Assembly (NCBI GenBank): GCA_027484085.1
Contig: JAIXQF010000010.1
Location: 62,001 to 126,000, forward strand
Reading direction: 5' to 3'
DNA length: 64,000 nucleotides
Source of the DNA: Actinomycetales bacterium
Lineage (GTDB): Bacteria > Actinomycetota > Actinomycetes > S36-B12 > UBA5976
Numbering within the stretch: the stretch's first letter is position 1; every line of letters begins with the position of its first letter. The translations under genes and the position numbers were made by a program. Shown here piece after piece: positions 51,289 to 62,794 of the stretch. Below the pieces are notes generated by a model. That model did not search any database. It worked only from the letters and a program-made list of their open reading frames with translations, and was not told the origin of the DNA.

Positions 51289-52494
51289 ATGCAAGAAACG
51301 CCAAACGTTGCACATCTTGATTTTTCGGAAACTGGATTTTCAATTCGGTCTGATCAAGTTATGCAGGCTCGAGAACAACATTGGTACGCAACCACCAACT
51401 TTGGAATTGCAATTTTGCGATACGAAGATTCAAATGCATTGTTAAAGGACAAGCGGCTCTACCAGGGAACCCGTAGATGGCCATCGCACTTCGGTATTGA
51501 AGATGGTCTCTTGGCGAAGTGGTGGCCCGACATCATGCTCAGTATCGAAGGTGAAGATCATCTGCGTCTTCGCAAGCTTTCCGGTCCAGCATTTTCTCCC
51601 AAAGTTCTTGAGCCTCTGATTCCAACATTCTCCGAACTGGCTCACGAACTAATTGATGGATTCTGTGAGCGGGGCACTGCGGAATTTATGAGTGAGTTTG
51701 CGGAAGCTTATTCAGCGCGCGTAATCACAGGGCTCCTTGGCATCGATAAATCGCAATGGCGCGAGATCGCAGACCTTGCTACCGAACTTGGCTATGTGTT
51801 TAGCGTGACAATCAAGGATGATTTGGAAGTTATCGAACATGGGCTATCAGGCCTACTTGAGATTTCTAAAGCGCTAATTGAAAGTCGGCAAGGCACCGAT
51901 GGTGAAGATTTTGTCGGAGCACTGATCAGGGCAAATTCGGATGGAAAGAAAATAACTGATCACGAATTGTTGATGTTGGTAAGTTTCATAATTTTCGCAG
52001 GATTTGATACGACTCGAAACCAAATTGGCCTAGGACTACAGACATTTTCAAAGCACATGGATCAATGGCAAAACTTGGGTAAGAATCCAGACGTAGCGCG
52101 AAGCGCAGTCGAGGAAGTTATGCGCGTTAATCCAACTATCACCTGGGTAAGTCGAGAGGCCTCAGTTGATGTTGAATACAAGGATCTACTAATCCCGCAA
52201 GGAAAGACCATTCATTTGCTAACCATTCCATCCGGAAGCGATCCGCGCAGGTTTGAAAAAGTTGAATTCGACATAACTGCCCAAAGGCCACCACACTTTG
52301 GATTCGGCGGGGGAATGCATCACTGTTTGGGTCACTATGTTGCGCGCCTCGATATGGCGGAGGCATATAAAGCCCTCGCGGAACGCTTGCCAGACTTCCA
52401 GATCCTGTCAGGTGCCACCTACCTACCCGATAGCGGAAACACCGGACCAATTGAGTTGCCGATCAAGTTCACACCTTCAGCGCGCAGGTCCTAA
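51289..52494 (+). CDS. Cytochrome P450
   Basis: 401 residues from ATG 51289 (a TTG at 51256 would overlap the upstream gene). Soluble bacterial P450: I-helix FAGFDTTRNQIG, ExxR in VEEVMRVNPT, and the heme loop FGFGGGMHHCLGHYVARLDMAEAY with heme-ligand Cys346. No membrane anchor. Substrate unknown. No ferredoxin or reductase gene is in the window. The stop overlaps the glycosylase start by 1 base (TAATG), and the proline racemase family gene precedes it closely. Confidence 0.93.
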   Translation: MQETPNVAHLDFSETGFSIRSDQVMQAREQHWYATTNFGIAILRYEDSNALLKDKRLYQGTRRWPSHFGIEDGLLAKWWPDIMLSIEGEDHLRLRKLSGPAFSPKVLEPLIPTFSELAHELIDGFCERGTAEFMSEFAEAYSARVITGLLGIDKSQWREIADLATELGYVFSVTIKDDLEVIEHGLSGLLEISKALIESRQGTDGEDFVGALIRANSDGKKITDHELLMLVSFIIFAGFDTTRNQIGLGLQTFSKHMDQWQNLGKNPDVARSAVEEVMRVNPTITWVSREASVDVEYKDLLIPQGKTIHLLTIPSGSDPRRFEKVEFDITAQRPPHFGFGGGMHHCLGHYVARLDMAEAYKALAERLPDFQILSGATYLPDSGNTGPIELPIKFTPSARRS

Positions 52495-53144
52495 TGTCCG
52501 AAAAACCCAAAGCACCACCCAAACTCAAATCAATCAAATCAATCCAAAAGTATTTGGCAACGCAGGATGAGCGACTCGGTAGATTCCTAGAAAATGCGCC
52601 GCTGTATCCAGTTGCAAAAGAACCAGCTCACAATTCTCATTTTGAAACCATAGTTTTTGCAGTGATTGGCCAACAGCTTTCTGGCAAGGCCGCAGACTCC
52701 ATCACACACCGCCTGATTGCTAAAACTGGGACACCAGTTAAGCCGGCGAAAATTCTAACGTTGGGCCATCTGCAACTACGTGAAGTTGGTCTCAGTAACG
52801 CCAAAGCCCGAACCATTATCGAGCTAAGTGAAGCCGTAGTAAATGGATTCGACTTAGAGTCAGTCGACGAATTACCTGATGATGAAGTCATTAAGCAGTT
52901 GACTCAATTCTGGGGAATTGGTCGCTGGACCGTTGAGATGTTTATGATGTTTCGCTTGGGCCGATTGGATGTGTGGCCGATTGGCGATTTAGGAGTTCGC
53001 AGAGGCTGGGGAATCATTCAAGGCTTGGGCTACACACCTACCGAGAAAGAAGTTATTGGCGTTACCGATCACCTTTCGCCTTATCGCAGCGTCGTCGCTT
53101 GGCACTGCTGGCGAGCAACGGATGAAGAGCCAGATTTCTGGTAA
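52494..53144 (+). CDS. DNA-3-methyladenine glycosylase II (AlkA-like, HhH-GPD)
   Basis: 216 residues of HhH-GPD fold: FETIVFAVIGQQLSGKAADSI, the helix-hairpin-helix LTQFWGIGRWTVEMFMMFRL and the catalytic aspartate in VWPIGDLGVRRGW. No iron-sulfur cysteines. Removes alkylated bases in base excision repair. It lacks the N-terminal TBP-like domain of E. coli AlkA, like many short bacterial forms. Translationally coupled to the P450. Confidence 0.9.
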   Translation: MSEKPKAPPKLKSIKSIQKYLATQDERLGRFLENAPLYPVAKEPAHNSHFETIVFAVIGQQLSGKAADSITHRLIAKTGTPVKPAKILTLGHLQLREVGLSNAKARTIIELSEAVVNGFDLESVDELPDDEVIKQLTQFWGIGRWTVEMFMMFRLGRLDVWPIGDLGVRRGWGIIQGLGYTPTEKEVIGVTDHLSPYRSVVAWHCWRATDEEPDFW

Positions 53145-53189
53145 TCACCGGCTGCACATTCTTTGCAAACCTTAATTTCCAATCTGTCT

Positions 53190-53195
53190 TAGACT
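53190..53195 (+). promoter_or_regulatory. Putative -10 element (TAGACT), leaderless serA-like gene
   Basis: TAGACT ends 6 bases before ATG 53202 (gap CGAAAC). Confidence 0.55.
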
Positions 53196-53201
53196 CGAAA
53201 C

Positions 53202-54161
53202 ATGTCAAAGCCAGTAGTCCTGATTGCCGAAGAGTTATCACCCGCCACAATTGCCGTATTGGGCGAAGGCTTTGAGATCCAGCATTGTGATGGAGCCAAT
53301 AGAACTGAACTGCTTTCGGCTCTTGGCACAGCTAGTGCTGTCCTAGTTCGATCTGCCACGAAAATGGACGCCGAGGCTATTGCTGCAGCGCCAAACTTAA
53401 AGATCATTGCGCGCGCTGGCGTTGGTCTAGACAACGTTGATGTTCCAGCTGCAAGTGCTGCTGGTGTCTTGGTAGTTAATGCCCCAACCAGCAACATTGT
53501 GTCGGCCGCCGAACTTGCGGTTTCGCTATTGCTTGCAGTGGCCCGAAATGTCGTTCCAGCAAATCTGGCATTAAAGAACGGTCAATGGAAGCGTTCCCAG
53601 TTTGGGGGAGTAGAACTTCAAGGTAAGACAGTTGGCATTATTGGAATGGGCAAAATCGGAATGTTAGTTGCCCAGCGCCTCGCTGGATTCGACATGAAGT
53701 TTGTTGCATATGATCCATACGTCAACTCAGCACCTAGTGGTGGACCTGAAATCAAAATGGTTTCACTTGATGAACTTTTAGCTGAATCAGACTTCGTTAC
53801 AATCCATATTCCAAAGACCGATGAGACCAAGGGCTTAATCAACGCTGCAGCCCTGGCAAAAATGAAACCTACTTCTTTCGTAATCAACGCAGCCCGCGGT
53901 GGCGTGCTTGATGAAGCCGCATTGTTTACTGCGCTTACTTCAGGAACTATCGCTGGAGCCGGACTTGATGTTTACGCCACAGAGCCGTGCACAGATTCAC
54001 CATTATTTGGGCTGGACAATGTTGTGGCTACTCCGCATTTAGGTGCATCAACTGAAGAAGCGCAAGAAAAAGCTGGCATAGCCGTGGCTGAATCAGTTGT
54101 TGCTGCATTTGCTGGCACTGAAGTCCCAGGCGCAGTTAATGCCGATCTACTGGGTAAATAA
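53202..54161 (+). CDS. serA: D-3-phosphoglycerate dehydrogenase, short form without ACT domain
   Basis: 319 residues: substrate and NAD domains only. [30 protein letters not shown] motif [22 protein letters not shown], Arg in [13 protein letters not shown], Glu in [14 protein letters not shown] and His in [17 protein letters not shown] are all typical of SerA. The usual actinobacterial enzyme is about 530 residues, with an ASB and a serine-sensing ACT domain. Here the protein stops right after VNADLLGK, and the next gene begins 2 bases later on the other strand. It may thus be insensitive to serine. Other D-2-hydroxyacids remain possible. Confidence 0.83.
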   Translation: MSKPVVLIAEELSPATIAVLGEGFEIQHCDGANRTELLSALGTASAVLVRSATKMDAEAIAAAPNLKIIARAGVGLDNVDVPAASAAGVLVVNAPTSNIVSAAELAVSLLLAVARNVVPANLALKNGQWKRSQFGGVELQGKTVGIIGMGKIGMLVAQRLAGFDMKFVAYDPYVNSAPSGGPEIKMVSLDELLAESDFVTIHIPKTDETKGLINAAALAKMKPTSFVINAARGGVLDEAALFTALTSGTIAGAGLDVYATEPCTDSPLFGLDNVVATPHLGASTEEAQEKAGIAVAESVVAAFAGTEVPGAVNADLLGK

Positions 54162-54163
54162 AA

Positions 54164-55393
54164 CTAACTAGTTAAACCAACTCGGAATAGCGCAACCATT
54201 TCGTCAATTTCGTCTTCAGTGGTGCTTAGTGGTGGCGCTACCTGAAGAGCTCCACCCCAAATAGCACGAGAAATAACGCCGGCATCGCGACACTTGCCAT
54301 ACATTGCGGGGGCAATATTCGGGTCAGCCATTTGAATGCCGCCTAGGAAGCCAACTCCAGTGCGAACTTCACTGACAACATCGAGATCTTCCAAAGTGCG
54401 CAAAGCGCTTGCGAACTTATCCTCGAGTCGAAGCACATGTGCCGGAAGGTTCTCGCGCATCATGATCTTGATGTTTGCCACGCCAGCTGCGGCGGCCGTC
54501 GCGTGGCCACCGTACGTGTAACCATGACGCCAAACGCCCGCTGACGGCGCATAGAAAGATTCCCACACAGATGGAGCAGCAATAACTGCGCCCATTGGTG
54601 CGTAACCTGAAGTCAATCCTTTTGCAACGGTGATTAAGTCTGGAGCTAAGCCATAACGAGTCGAAGCAAACCAGTCACCGCAGCGGCCAAAGCCGTTGAT
54701 AACTTCATCTGCGACAAAGAGAATGTTGCGCTCAGCACAAGCCTTACGGACCGTCTGAAGGTAAAGATCTGGTGGGATGCGAACTCCGCCAGCTCCTTGA
54801 ATCGGTTCACAGAAAAACGCTGCGATGTTTTCTTCACCAATTCGATCGATAGTTGCAATCATTTCTTCAGCGTCATCCCATGGGACGCGCACCACATCTT
54901 CAACTAATTCAGAATATCCATCATTGTTAGGTGGGATACCAGCAATCGAAGTTCCACCGGCATGCATACCGTGGTATCCGTTTTCTCGGAAAACAATTAC
55001 CTTCTTCGAAGGCTTTCCCTGCAGAGTCCAATATCTGCGTGACATTTTCAAGGCGGTATCGATACTGTCGCTGCCACCAGAGGTAAAGAAGATTTTTGAA
55101 TCAGGAACTGGGGCAAGCGTTGCAACTAAGTCTGCAAGTTCGATCGTAGGCGCAGTGGTGCATTCCCCGAACGATGAGTAAGACGCAATGTTTGATGCTT
55201 GGGCAGCCATAGCCTCACCAATTTCGGTTCGGCCATGACCCACGTTCATGTACCAGAGCGCACCGGCAGCATCAAAGTACTTCTTGCCGCTATCGTCCCA
55301 AATCCACGAGCCTTCACCTTTAGTAATAACCAGGGGACCATTGTTTGAAATAGCGTGCATATCGGCGAAACCGTGCCAGAAAGCATTGGACAT
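54164..55393 (-). CDS. Class III (omega) aminotransferase
   Basis: 409 residues from ATG 55393, which has AAAGGAG upstream. The frame is open to 55447, but that part is not conserved. PLP signatures: FTSGGSDSIDTALKMSRRYW, ADEVINGFGRCGDWFAST (Asp contacting the pyridine N) and the Schiff-base lysine in VAKGLTSGYAPMGAVI. Fits the beta-alanine/putrescine/GABA-pyruvate subgroup. The amino donor is not determinable. Divergent from a GNAT gene with 63 bases between starts. Confidence 0.9.
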   Translation of the reverse strand: MSNAFWHGFADMHAISNNGPLVITKGEGSWIWDDSGKKYFDAAGALWYMNVGHGRTEIGEAMAAQASNIASYSSFGECTTAPTIELADLVATLAPVPDSKIFFTSGGSDSIDTALKMSRRYWTLQGKPSKKVIVFRENGYHGMHAGGTSIAGIPPNNDGYSELVEDVVRVPWDDAEEMIATIDRIGEENIAAFFCEPIQGAGGVRIPPDLYLQTVRKACAERNILFVADEVINGFGRCGDWFASTRYGLAPDLITVAKGLTSGYAPMGAVIAAPSVWESFYAPSAGVWRHGYTYGGHATAAAAGVANIKIMMRENLPAHVLRLEDKFASALRTLEDLDVVSEVRTGVGFLGGIQMADPNIAPAMYGKCRDAGVISRAIWGGALQVAPPLSTTEDEIDEMVALFRVGLTS

Positions 55394-55444
55394 TTTTGCT
55401 CCTTTGAAGTGACTCCAGAATACCGATTTAACAATGCGTTGTGG

Positions 55445-55450
55445 CATAGT
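55445..55450 (+). promoter_or_regulatory. Putative -10 element (CATAGT), leaderless GNAT gene
   Basis: CATAGT ends 6 bases before ATG 55457 (gap TGGGCC). This supports 55457 over earlier in-frame starts that would overlap the divergent aminotransferase. Confidence 0.42.
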
Positions 55451-55456
55451 TGGGCC

Positions 55457-56011
55457 ATGATTTCTTGGCCGATAAGTGAGCCAGTACTAGTTGACAAGGC
55501 CCTAATGCTGCGTCCGTGGCATCTTGATGATGTTTCGGTGCTTTACGAAGTATGCCAAGATTCAGCGATTCAAGAATTTACAACTATCCCGGTGCCGTAT
55601 ACCCGTGACATTGCCGAATATTGGATTCGCTCCTCAGCGCAGAAGTACTTAGAGCGAGAGAAGATTTCGTTAGCGGGTGTGCGCAACGGCGAATTGGTGC
55701 TTTCGGTTAGCCTCCACAGCATTCATGAATTCGATCATGTTGGCGAAATTGGTTATTGGGTTAGCTCGTCCGCTCGCGGGGAAGGACTTGCCTCGCACGC
55801 GGTCGAAATGCTTACTGAATTTGCATTCGCAATCGGGTTTCGCAGAATCACTGCGATCACTTTGCCGGAGAATATTGGTTCGCAAAAGACGCTACTTAAA
55901 GCGGGCTTTGAACTCGAGACGGTGTTGCGCGATGGAATGACACGGCGAGATGGAACTCAAACAAATTCGGTTTTATTTGCGAAGTTCCCAGTTAATCAAA
56001 TAGAAATCTAA
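55457..56011 (+). CDS. GNAT family N-acetyltransferase (RimJ/RimL-like)
   Basis: 184 residues. LMLRPWHLDDVSVLYEVCQD begins the domain, GEIGYWVSSSARGEGLASHAVEMLTEFAF carries the acetyl-CoA loop (Q/RxxGxG/A type, here ARGEGLA), and RRITAITLPENIGSQKTLLKAGFELE is the RimJ/RimL-like end. Acetylates an amino group of a protein N-terminus or small molecule. The target is unknown. Its stop overlaps the stop region of the convergent NlpC/P60 gene by 4 bases. Confidence 0.88.
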   Translation: MISWPISEPVLVDKALMLRPWHLDDVSVLYEVCQDSAIQEFTTIPVPYTRDIAEYWIRSSAQKYLEREKISLAGVRNGELVLSVSLHSIHEFDHVGEIGYWVSSSARGEGLASHAVEMLTEFAFAIGFRRITAITLPENIGSQKTLLKAGFELETVLRDGMTRRDGTQTNSVLFAKFPVNQIEI

Positions 56012-56541
56012 ATCTTCACTCGTCCGTAAGCTTTGTGGTCCATGACCCAAGATGAGTCCAAGTTATCGATTCGCACTTGATTCTTTCGCGAAGCTGATCC
56101 GTAGGTTGCGTGGATAACTTTTCCATCACCTATGTAAAGCGAAACATGTTGGATTCCACCGTTAGATCGGCCAGAAAACACCAAGTCCCCGGGCATCAGA
56201 TCTTTCTTGCTGATGCGCGTAACCTGCTTTATCTGGTTTGCCGAGCCATGTTTGAGCTTCACTCCAGCCTGGCCAAACGACCACTTGACCAACCCAGAAC
56301 AGTCAAAGCCAGTTGGCCCAGAGCCACCGGCGCGATACTTGGCATCTTCCCGAGATAGGGCAGCTTCGACAAGTTTGGCCATAACGGGAGAAGTTTTTGA
56401 GATGCTTCGAACCAAGGCGATTTGATCAGAGGTTAGTGATGCGGCCTGGGCTGGGCCAGGGGCAACTATGGATACAAAAACCATCGCCAATGCCGCGATT
56501 GGGATTGAAAATTTCGTGGGAAGTTTACGTCTAGGCAACAT
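56008..56541 (-). CDS. Secreted NlpC/P60 cell-wall hydrolase
   Basis: 177 residues. Signal peptide with basic start (MLPRRKLPTKFS), hydrophobic core and cleavage likely after APGPAQA (about residue 33). A short helical linker is followed by the catalytic domain: Cys in FDCSGLVKWSFGQAG, His in GGIQHVSLYIGDG and a polar third residue near VIHATYG. Cleaves peptidoglycan stem peptides, probably in cell separation or turnover. No LysM or SH3 cell-wall domain is present. SD TAAGG before the ATG. Confidence 0.9.
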   Translation of the reverse strand: MLPRRKLPTKFSIPIAALAMVFVSIVAPGPAQAASLTSDQIALVRSISKTSPVMAKLVEAALSREDAKYRAGGSGPTGFDCSGLVKWSFGQAGVKLKHGSANQIKQVTRISKKDLMPGDLVFSGRSNGGIQHVSLYIGDGKVIHATYGSASRKNQVRIDNLDSSWVMDHKAYGRVKI

Positions 56542-56610
56542 GAAAAACCTTAAGGATTCGCTTTTGGTACATTTCCAATTTACCTAGCGAGCAAAAGTGA
56601 GCCAAATGCG

Positions 56611-56645
56611 AAACGCCCAAAAAACCCATTAAACGGGCGTTTTTG
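56611..56645. terminator. Possible terminator hairpin between the NIL gene and the NlpC/P60 gene
   Basis: AAACGCCC (56611-56618) pairs with GGGCGTTT (56635-56642), with a 16-base loop. T-run TTTTT follows on the plus strand. On the minus strand, where leuA and the NIL gene end, the tail is less T-rich, so the working strand is unclear. Confidence 0.45.
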
Positions 56646-56716
56646 AGAAAGTATTTCGGATTTCTTACAGGTTTTAACCTGATTTAGTTCACGAACCCAA
56701 AGTTTTCAGGTGCCCC

Positions 56717-58798
<2,082 letters not shown>

Positions 58799-58929
58799 CA
58801 GTTAAGGAGCAGGTTCGTAAACATTGCTTTCACTTTAGCACCGCGCGCCGATACTGGAAAAACCGCAGATTTGGTCCCCTTGCTCTCGCCTAGTGAGATT
58901 TCGCCTTTTCCATTAATAAGGAACCCCGA

Positions 58930-58935
58930 TACCCT
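58930..58935 (+). promoter_or_regulatory. Putative -10 element (TACCCT) for leuB
   Basis: TACCCT ends 7 bases before ATG 58943. The nearest AAGGA is about 20 bases away, too far for translation, so leaderless expression fits best. Confidence 0.42.
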
Positions 58936-58942
58936 TTACCCC

Positions 58943-59986
58943 ATGGCTAGCAACATTAAATTGGCAGTAATTCCCGGCGATGGCATCGGAGTAGAGGTAG
59001 TTGCGGAAGGGCTTAAAGTCCTTTCGGCGATTGCTCCCAGCGTTGACCTGACCTTCAGCACGACCGATTATGACCTTGGCGCGCGACGATACAACGCAAC
59101 TGGCGAAACTCTTCCAGACAGTGTTGTTGCCGAGCTTAAAGAACATGATGCGATTCTGCTTGGCGCTATTGGCGATCCTTCGGTTAAGCCGGGCATCCTT
59201 GAGCGCGGCGTACTACTGCCACTTCGCTTCCAGCTAGATCATCATTTGAATTTACGTCCAGTGAAACTTTACCCAGGCGTCACCTCTCCGTTGGTTGGAA
59301 AAGGTTCCAAGGAAATTGACTTCGTAGTTTGTCGTGAAGGAACTGAAGGACCGTATGTTGGTGCCGGTGGCTTCTTGCGCAAAGACACTCAACATGAGGT
59401 CGCAACTGAAATCAGCATGAACACTCGATTCGGCGCCGAGCGAATCATTCGAGACGCATTCGAACGCGCTGGCCGACGTCGTGGCAAAGTCACATTGGTT
59501 CACAAAACCAACGTGATCGTTTATGCCGGAGACCTATGGCAGCGCGCATTTAATGATGTCGCAGCGGAGTATCCAAACATCGAAACTGATTACTGCCACG
59601 TTGACGCAGCAAGTATGTATTTCTTAACTTCACCGGAACGCTTCGACGTTATTGTCACTGACAATCTTTTTGGTGACATCCTGACTGACATTGGCGCTGC
59701 AATTGCAGGCGGCATCGGCCTAGCAGCAAGTGGAAACATTGACCCAAGCCGAACCAACCCAAGCATGTTTGAGCCAGTACATGGAAGCGCGCCAGACATC
59801 GCTGGACAAGGCAAGGCTGATCCAACTGCAACAGTGCTCAGCATTGCGATGTTGCTTGATCATTTGGGTTATGCAGATGCAGCCAAGAAGATTGACGATG
59901 CAGTTGCTGCTGATCTGGCATCCCGCACTGGCGCGCGCTCAACCAGCCAAATTGGTGATGCGCTTGCAGCAGCGGTAGCAGGTTAA
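58943..59986 (+). CDS. leuB: 3-isopropylmalate dehydrogenase
   Basis: 347 residues from ATG 58943. The frame is open to 58793, but [20 protein letters not shown] is the natural start. [26 protein letters not shown] binds substrate, [20 protein letters not shown] binds Mg and NAD, and [18 protein letters not shown] is the family signature. Oxidatively decarboxylates 3-isopropylmalate, and can also act on erythro-3-methylmalate in the citramalate route encoded by cimA downstream. Confidence 0.96.
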   Translation: MASNIKLAVIPGDGIGVEVVAEGLKVLSAIAPSVDLTFSTTDYDLGARRYNATGETLPDSVVAELKEHDAILLGAIGDPSVKPGILERGVLLPLRFQLDHHLNLRPVKLYPGVTSPLVGKGSKEIDFVVCREGTEGPYVGAGGFLRKDTQHEVATEISMNTRFGAERIIRDAFERAGRRRGKVTLVHKTNVIVYAGDLWQRAFNDVAAEYPNIETDYCHVDAASMYFLTSPERFDVIVTDNLFGDILTDIGAAIAGGIGLAASGNIDPSRTNPSMFEPVHGSAPDIAGQGKADPTATVLSIAMLLDHLGYADAAKKIDDAVAADLASRTGARSTSQIGDALAAAVAG

Positions 59987-59996
59987 GGAAATACCC

Positions 59997-61187
59997 ATGA
60001 CGACATTCGTACACAATGACTTAGATGTTTCGGCTGCACATGTAGTTGCCTCTGGTCAGCCGCTTTATCCAGCAGTTGAGCGCACCAGTGCTGTTTCAGC
60101 CATTGCAAATCATGCAAATACATCACCAGCCACAACCGAACAGCGCGAAGCGATTTTTGCTGATCCTGGGTTTGGACGGTATTTCTCTGACAACGTAGTT
60201 AGAGCAGTATGGACCAAAGCTGATGGCTGGCATCAGGCCGAACTGGTTGCCGGTTCCGCAAGTGCTGGTGGCCTAGGTATCAATGCATTGCATTACGGAC
60301 AATCAATTTTTGAAGGCTTAAAGGCTTATCGCCAAGCGGACGGCGGTATTTACACGTTTCGCCCAGAAGCGAATGCACTTCGCTTCCAACGCTCAGCCCA
60401 TCGCTTAGCATTGCCACCAGTTCCAACTGACTTGTTTATTGGTGCGATCGAGGCTTTAGTTCGTCAGGATCAAGCCTGGGTGCCAACAGATCCAGATCAG
60501 TCTTTGTACCTGCGACCACTTGAATTTGGTTCGGAAGATGCATTAGGCGTTCGACCATCAACCCATGTCACATTTGTATTGATGGCATCACCCGTCGGTG
60601 CTTACTTCCCGCAAGGTGTTAAACCAGTTTCAGTTTGGTTAAGTGACGAGTATGTTCGCGCAGCTCCAGGAGGAACCGGCGAGGCCAAGTGTGCAGGCAA
60701 CTATGCATCAAGCCTGATTGCTCAAGCTGAAGCATCTGACAACGGTTGTGACCAAGTGGTTTGGATTGATGCCATCGAGCGAAAGTACATCGAAGAGATG
60801 GGCGGCATGAACATGTTCTTTGTTTATGGCTCAGGATCAAGCGCTCGCTTGGTAACACCAAGACTGACTGGAACATTGCTTCCAGGTGTAACGCGTGATT
60901 CAATCCTTACCCTTGCTCGGGACTTGGGCTATCAGGCTGAAGAAGGAACCATCACTGTTGACCAATGGCGCGAAGGCTGCGCATCAGGTGAAATCACTGA
61001 AACGTTTGCTTGTGGAACCGCTGCCGTCATTACTCCAGTAGGTCGAGTAGATAGCAAAAACAGTGGCGCTTGGAATATTGCGGACGGTGGCTCAGGCGAG
61101 ATCACAATGAAGCTTCGGTCTGCTCTCGTAGACATACAGACAGGCAAGGCGCCTGACAACCACAACTGGATGCATCGGATCGTCTAA
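59997..61187 (+). CDS. ilvE: Branched-chain amino acid aminotransferase
   Basis: 396 residues, class IV PLP fold of the long (type II) kind with an N-terminal extension of about 50 residues. LHYGQSIFEGLKAYRQADG, Schiff-base lysine in EAKCAGNYASSL, EEMGGMNMFFVYG and TETFACGTAAVITPVG are diagnostic. Makes valine, leucine and isoleucine from their keto acids with glutamate. SD AAGGAA, 10 bases after leuB. The stop overlaps the cimA start by 1 base. Confidence 0.96.
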   Translation: MTTFVHNDLDVSAAHVVASGQPLYPAVERTSAVSAIANHANTSPATTEQREAIFADPGFGRYFSDNVVRAVWTKADGWHQAELVAGSASAGGLGINALHYGQSIFEGLKAYRQADGGIYTFRPEANALRFQRSAHRLALPPVPTDLFIGAIEALVRQDQAWVPTDPDQSLYLRPLEFGSEDALGVRPSTHVTFVLMASPVGAYFPQGVKPVSVWLSDEYVRAAPGGTGEAKCAGNYASSLIAQAEASDNGCDQVVWIDAIERKYIEEMGGMNMFFVYGSGSSARLVTPRLTGTLLPGVTRDSILTLARDLGYQAEEGTITVDQWREGCASGEITETFACGTAAVITPVGRVDSKNSGAWNIADGGSGEITMKLRSALVDIQTGKAPDNHNWMHRIV

Positions 61188-62785
61188 TGACAAACACTTC
61201 CCAAATCAACGACGATTTTCATCTTTACGACACAACCCTTCGAGACGGTGCGCAGCGAGAAGGCATTAGTTACTCAGTCGACGACAAACTGACGATTGCG
61301 AAACTGCTGGATGGTTATGGCGTTGGATTCATTGAGGGTGGTTGGCCTGGCGCATTGCCAAAAGACACCGAGTTTTTTGCTCGGATTGCTGCCGGTGAAT
61401 TAGTTCTAAAGAATGCAAAGCTCGTTGCTTTTGGAGCAACTCGCAAAGCTGGTGTCAAAGCCGAAGAAGACGCCCAAGTAAAAGCGTTGTTGGATTCCCA
61501 AGCACCAGTAATTACTTTGGTCGCAAAGAGTGACGTTTGGCACGTTGAGCAAGCACTAAAGACAACTAACGAAGAAAACTTGGCAATGATCGGGGACACC
61601 GTTGAGTACTTGGTGGCTCAAGGCCGACGAGTCTTTGTTGACTTTGAACACTTCTTTGATGGTTACAAACATGATTCTGACTACGGAGTTGAAGCAATCA
61701 AGGTAGCCATGAAAGCTGGCGCAGATGTAGCCGTTTTATGCGACACCAATGGTGGCATGCTGCCATCCGGGATTGCCACAATCGTTACTGATGTTCTGAA
61801 CCGAACTCAAGCTCGAATTGGAATTCATTGCCAAGATGACACTGGTTGTGCAATTGCCAACAGCGTTGCAGCAGTTGAAGCTGGAGCCACCCACGTGCAG
61901 TGCACTGCAAATGGATATGGCGAACGCACCGGAAATGCAGACCTTTTTGTAGTGGCCGCAAACTTGCAGTTAAAGCTTGGAATCAATTGCCTGCCTGAAG
62001 AATCATTAAAGGATTCCATGCGAATCTCACATGCCTTGGCAGAAATTGCGAACCTTCCACCAGACACGCATCAGCCGTACGTTGGCGTTTCCTCGTTTGC
62101 ACATAAAGCCGGACTGCACGCGAGCGCGCTGAAAGTAAATCATGAGCTTTACAACCACATCGATGCCTCAGTTGTTGGTAACGATATGCGCGTACTTGTA
62201 ACTGAGATGGCAGGCCGAGCTTCAATTGAAATGAAGGGTCAAGAACTTGGTTACGACCTTTCCAAAGAACCTGAAGCCATTACTCGCGTTGTTGAACAGG
62301 TAAAGGATCTGGAAGCACACGGCTGGTCTTTTGAAGCAGCAGATGCATCTTTTGAATTGCTACTCCAAGATGCCTTGGCGGGTAAGTCAACTAAGAAATT
62401 CACCGTTGAATCTTGGCGCACAATCGTCGAGCAGCGAGAAGATGGCCGCATTGTCAGCGAAGCCACGGTTAAAGTTCACGCCGATGGCGAGCGCATTGTT
62501 GCCACCGGTGAAGGCAATGGTCCGGTTAATGCCCTTGACAATGCATTGCGTTCTGCTCTCGTGCAGCACTTCCCACAGATTGCCGATCTTGACCTAGTCG
62601 ACTACAAGGTTCGTATTCTTGACGGCGGTCTTGGTACGGGAGCTGTGACGCGAGTTCTAATTGAAACTGCGGAAAAGGGTCGACGCTGGACCACGGTTGG
62701 AGTTAGCGAAAACGTGATCGCGGCTTCTTGGCTTGCACTTGAAGATGCAATTTCATTTGGCTTACTGGGTAAATCTAGCCAGTAG
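61187..62785 (+). CDS. cimA: (R)-citramalate synthase
   Basis: 532 residues. LYDTTLRDGAQREGISYSVDDKL and FIEGGWPGALPKDTEFF are the CimA form of the active-site start (isopropylmalate synthase differs there). Metal ligands are in IHCQDDTGCAIANSVAAVEAGATHVQ. The C-terminal regulatory domain has EGNGPVNALDNAL and DYKVRILDGG. Makes citramalate from pyruvate and acetyl-CoA, opening a threonine-independent route to isoleucine. Coupled to ilvE. Confidence 0.93.
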   Translation: MTNTSQINDDFHLYDTTLRDGAQREGISYSVDDKLTIAKLLDGYGVGFIEGGWPGALPKDTEFFARIAAGELVLKNAKLVAFGATRKAGVKAEEDAQVKALLDSQAPVITLVAKSDVWHVEQALKTTNEENLAMIGDTVEYLVAQGRRVFVDFEHFFDGYKHDSDYGVEAIKVAMKAGADVAVLCDTNGGMLPSGIATIVTDVLNRTQARIGIHCQDDTGCAIANSVAAVEAGATHVQCTANGYGERTGNADLFVVAANLQLKLGINCLPEESLKDSMRISHALAEIANLPPDTHQPYVGVSSFAHKAGLHASALKVNHELYNHIDASVVGNDMRVLVTEMAGRASIEMKGQELGYDLSKEPEAITRVVEQVKDLEAHGWSFEAADASFELLLQDALAGKSTKKFTVESWRTIVEQREDGRIVSEATVKVHADGERIVATGEGNGPVNALDNALRSALVQHFPQIADLDLVDYKVRILDGGLGTGAVTRVLIETAEKGRRWTTVGVSENVIAASWLALEDAISFGLLGKSSQ

Positions 62786-62788
62786 TCT
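62783..62788 (+). promoter_or_regulatory. Putative -10 element (TAGTCT), leaderless FAH-family gene
   Basis: TAGTCT ends 6 bases before ATG 62795. It overlaps the TAG stop codon of cimA. Confidence 0.48.
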
Positions 62789-62794
62789 TAGAAA

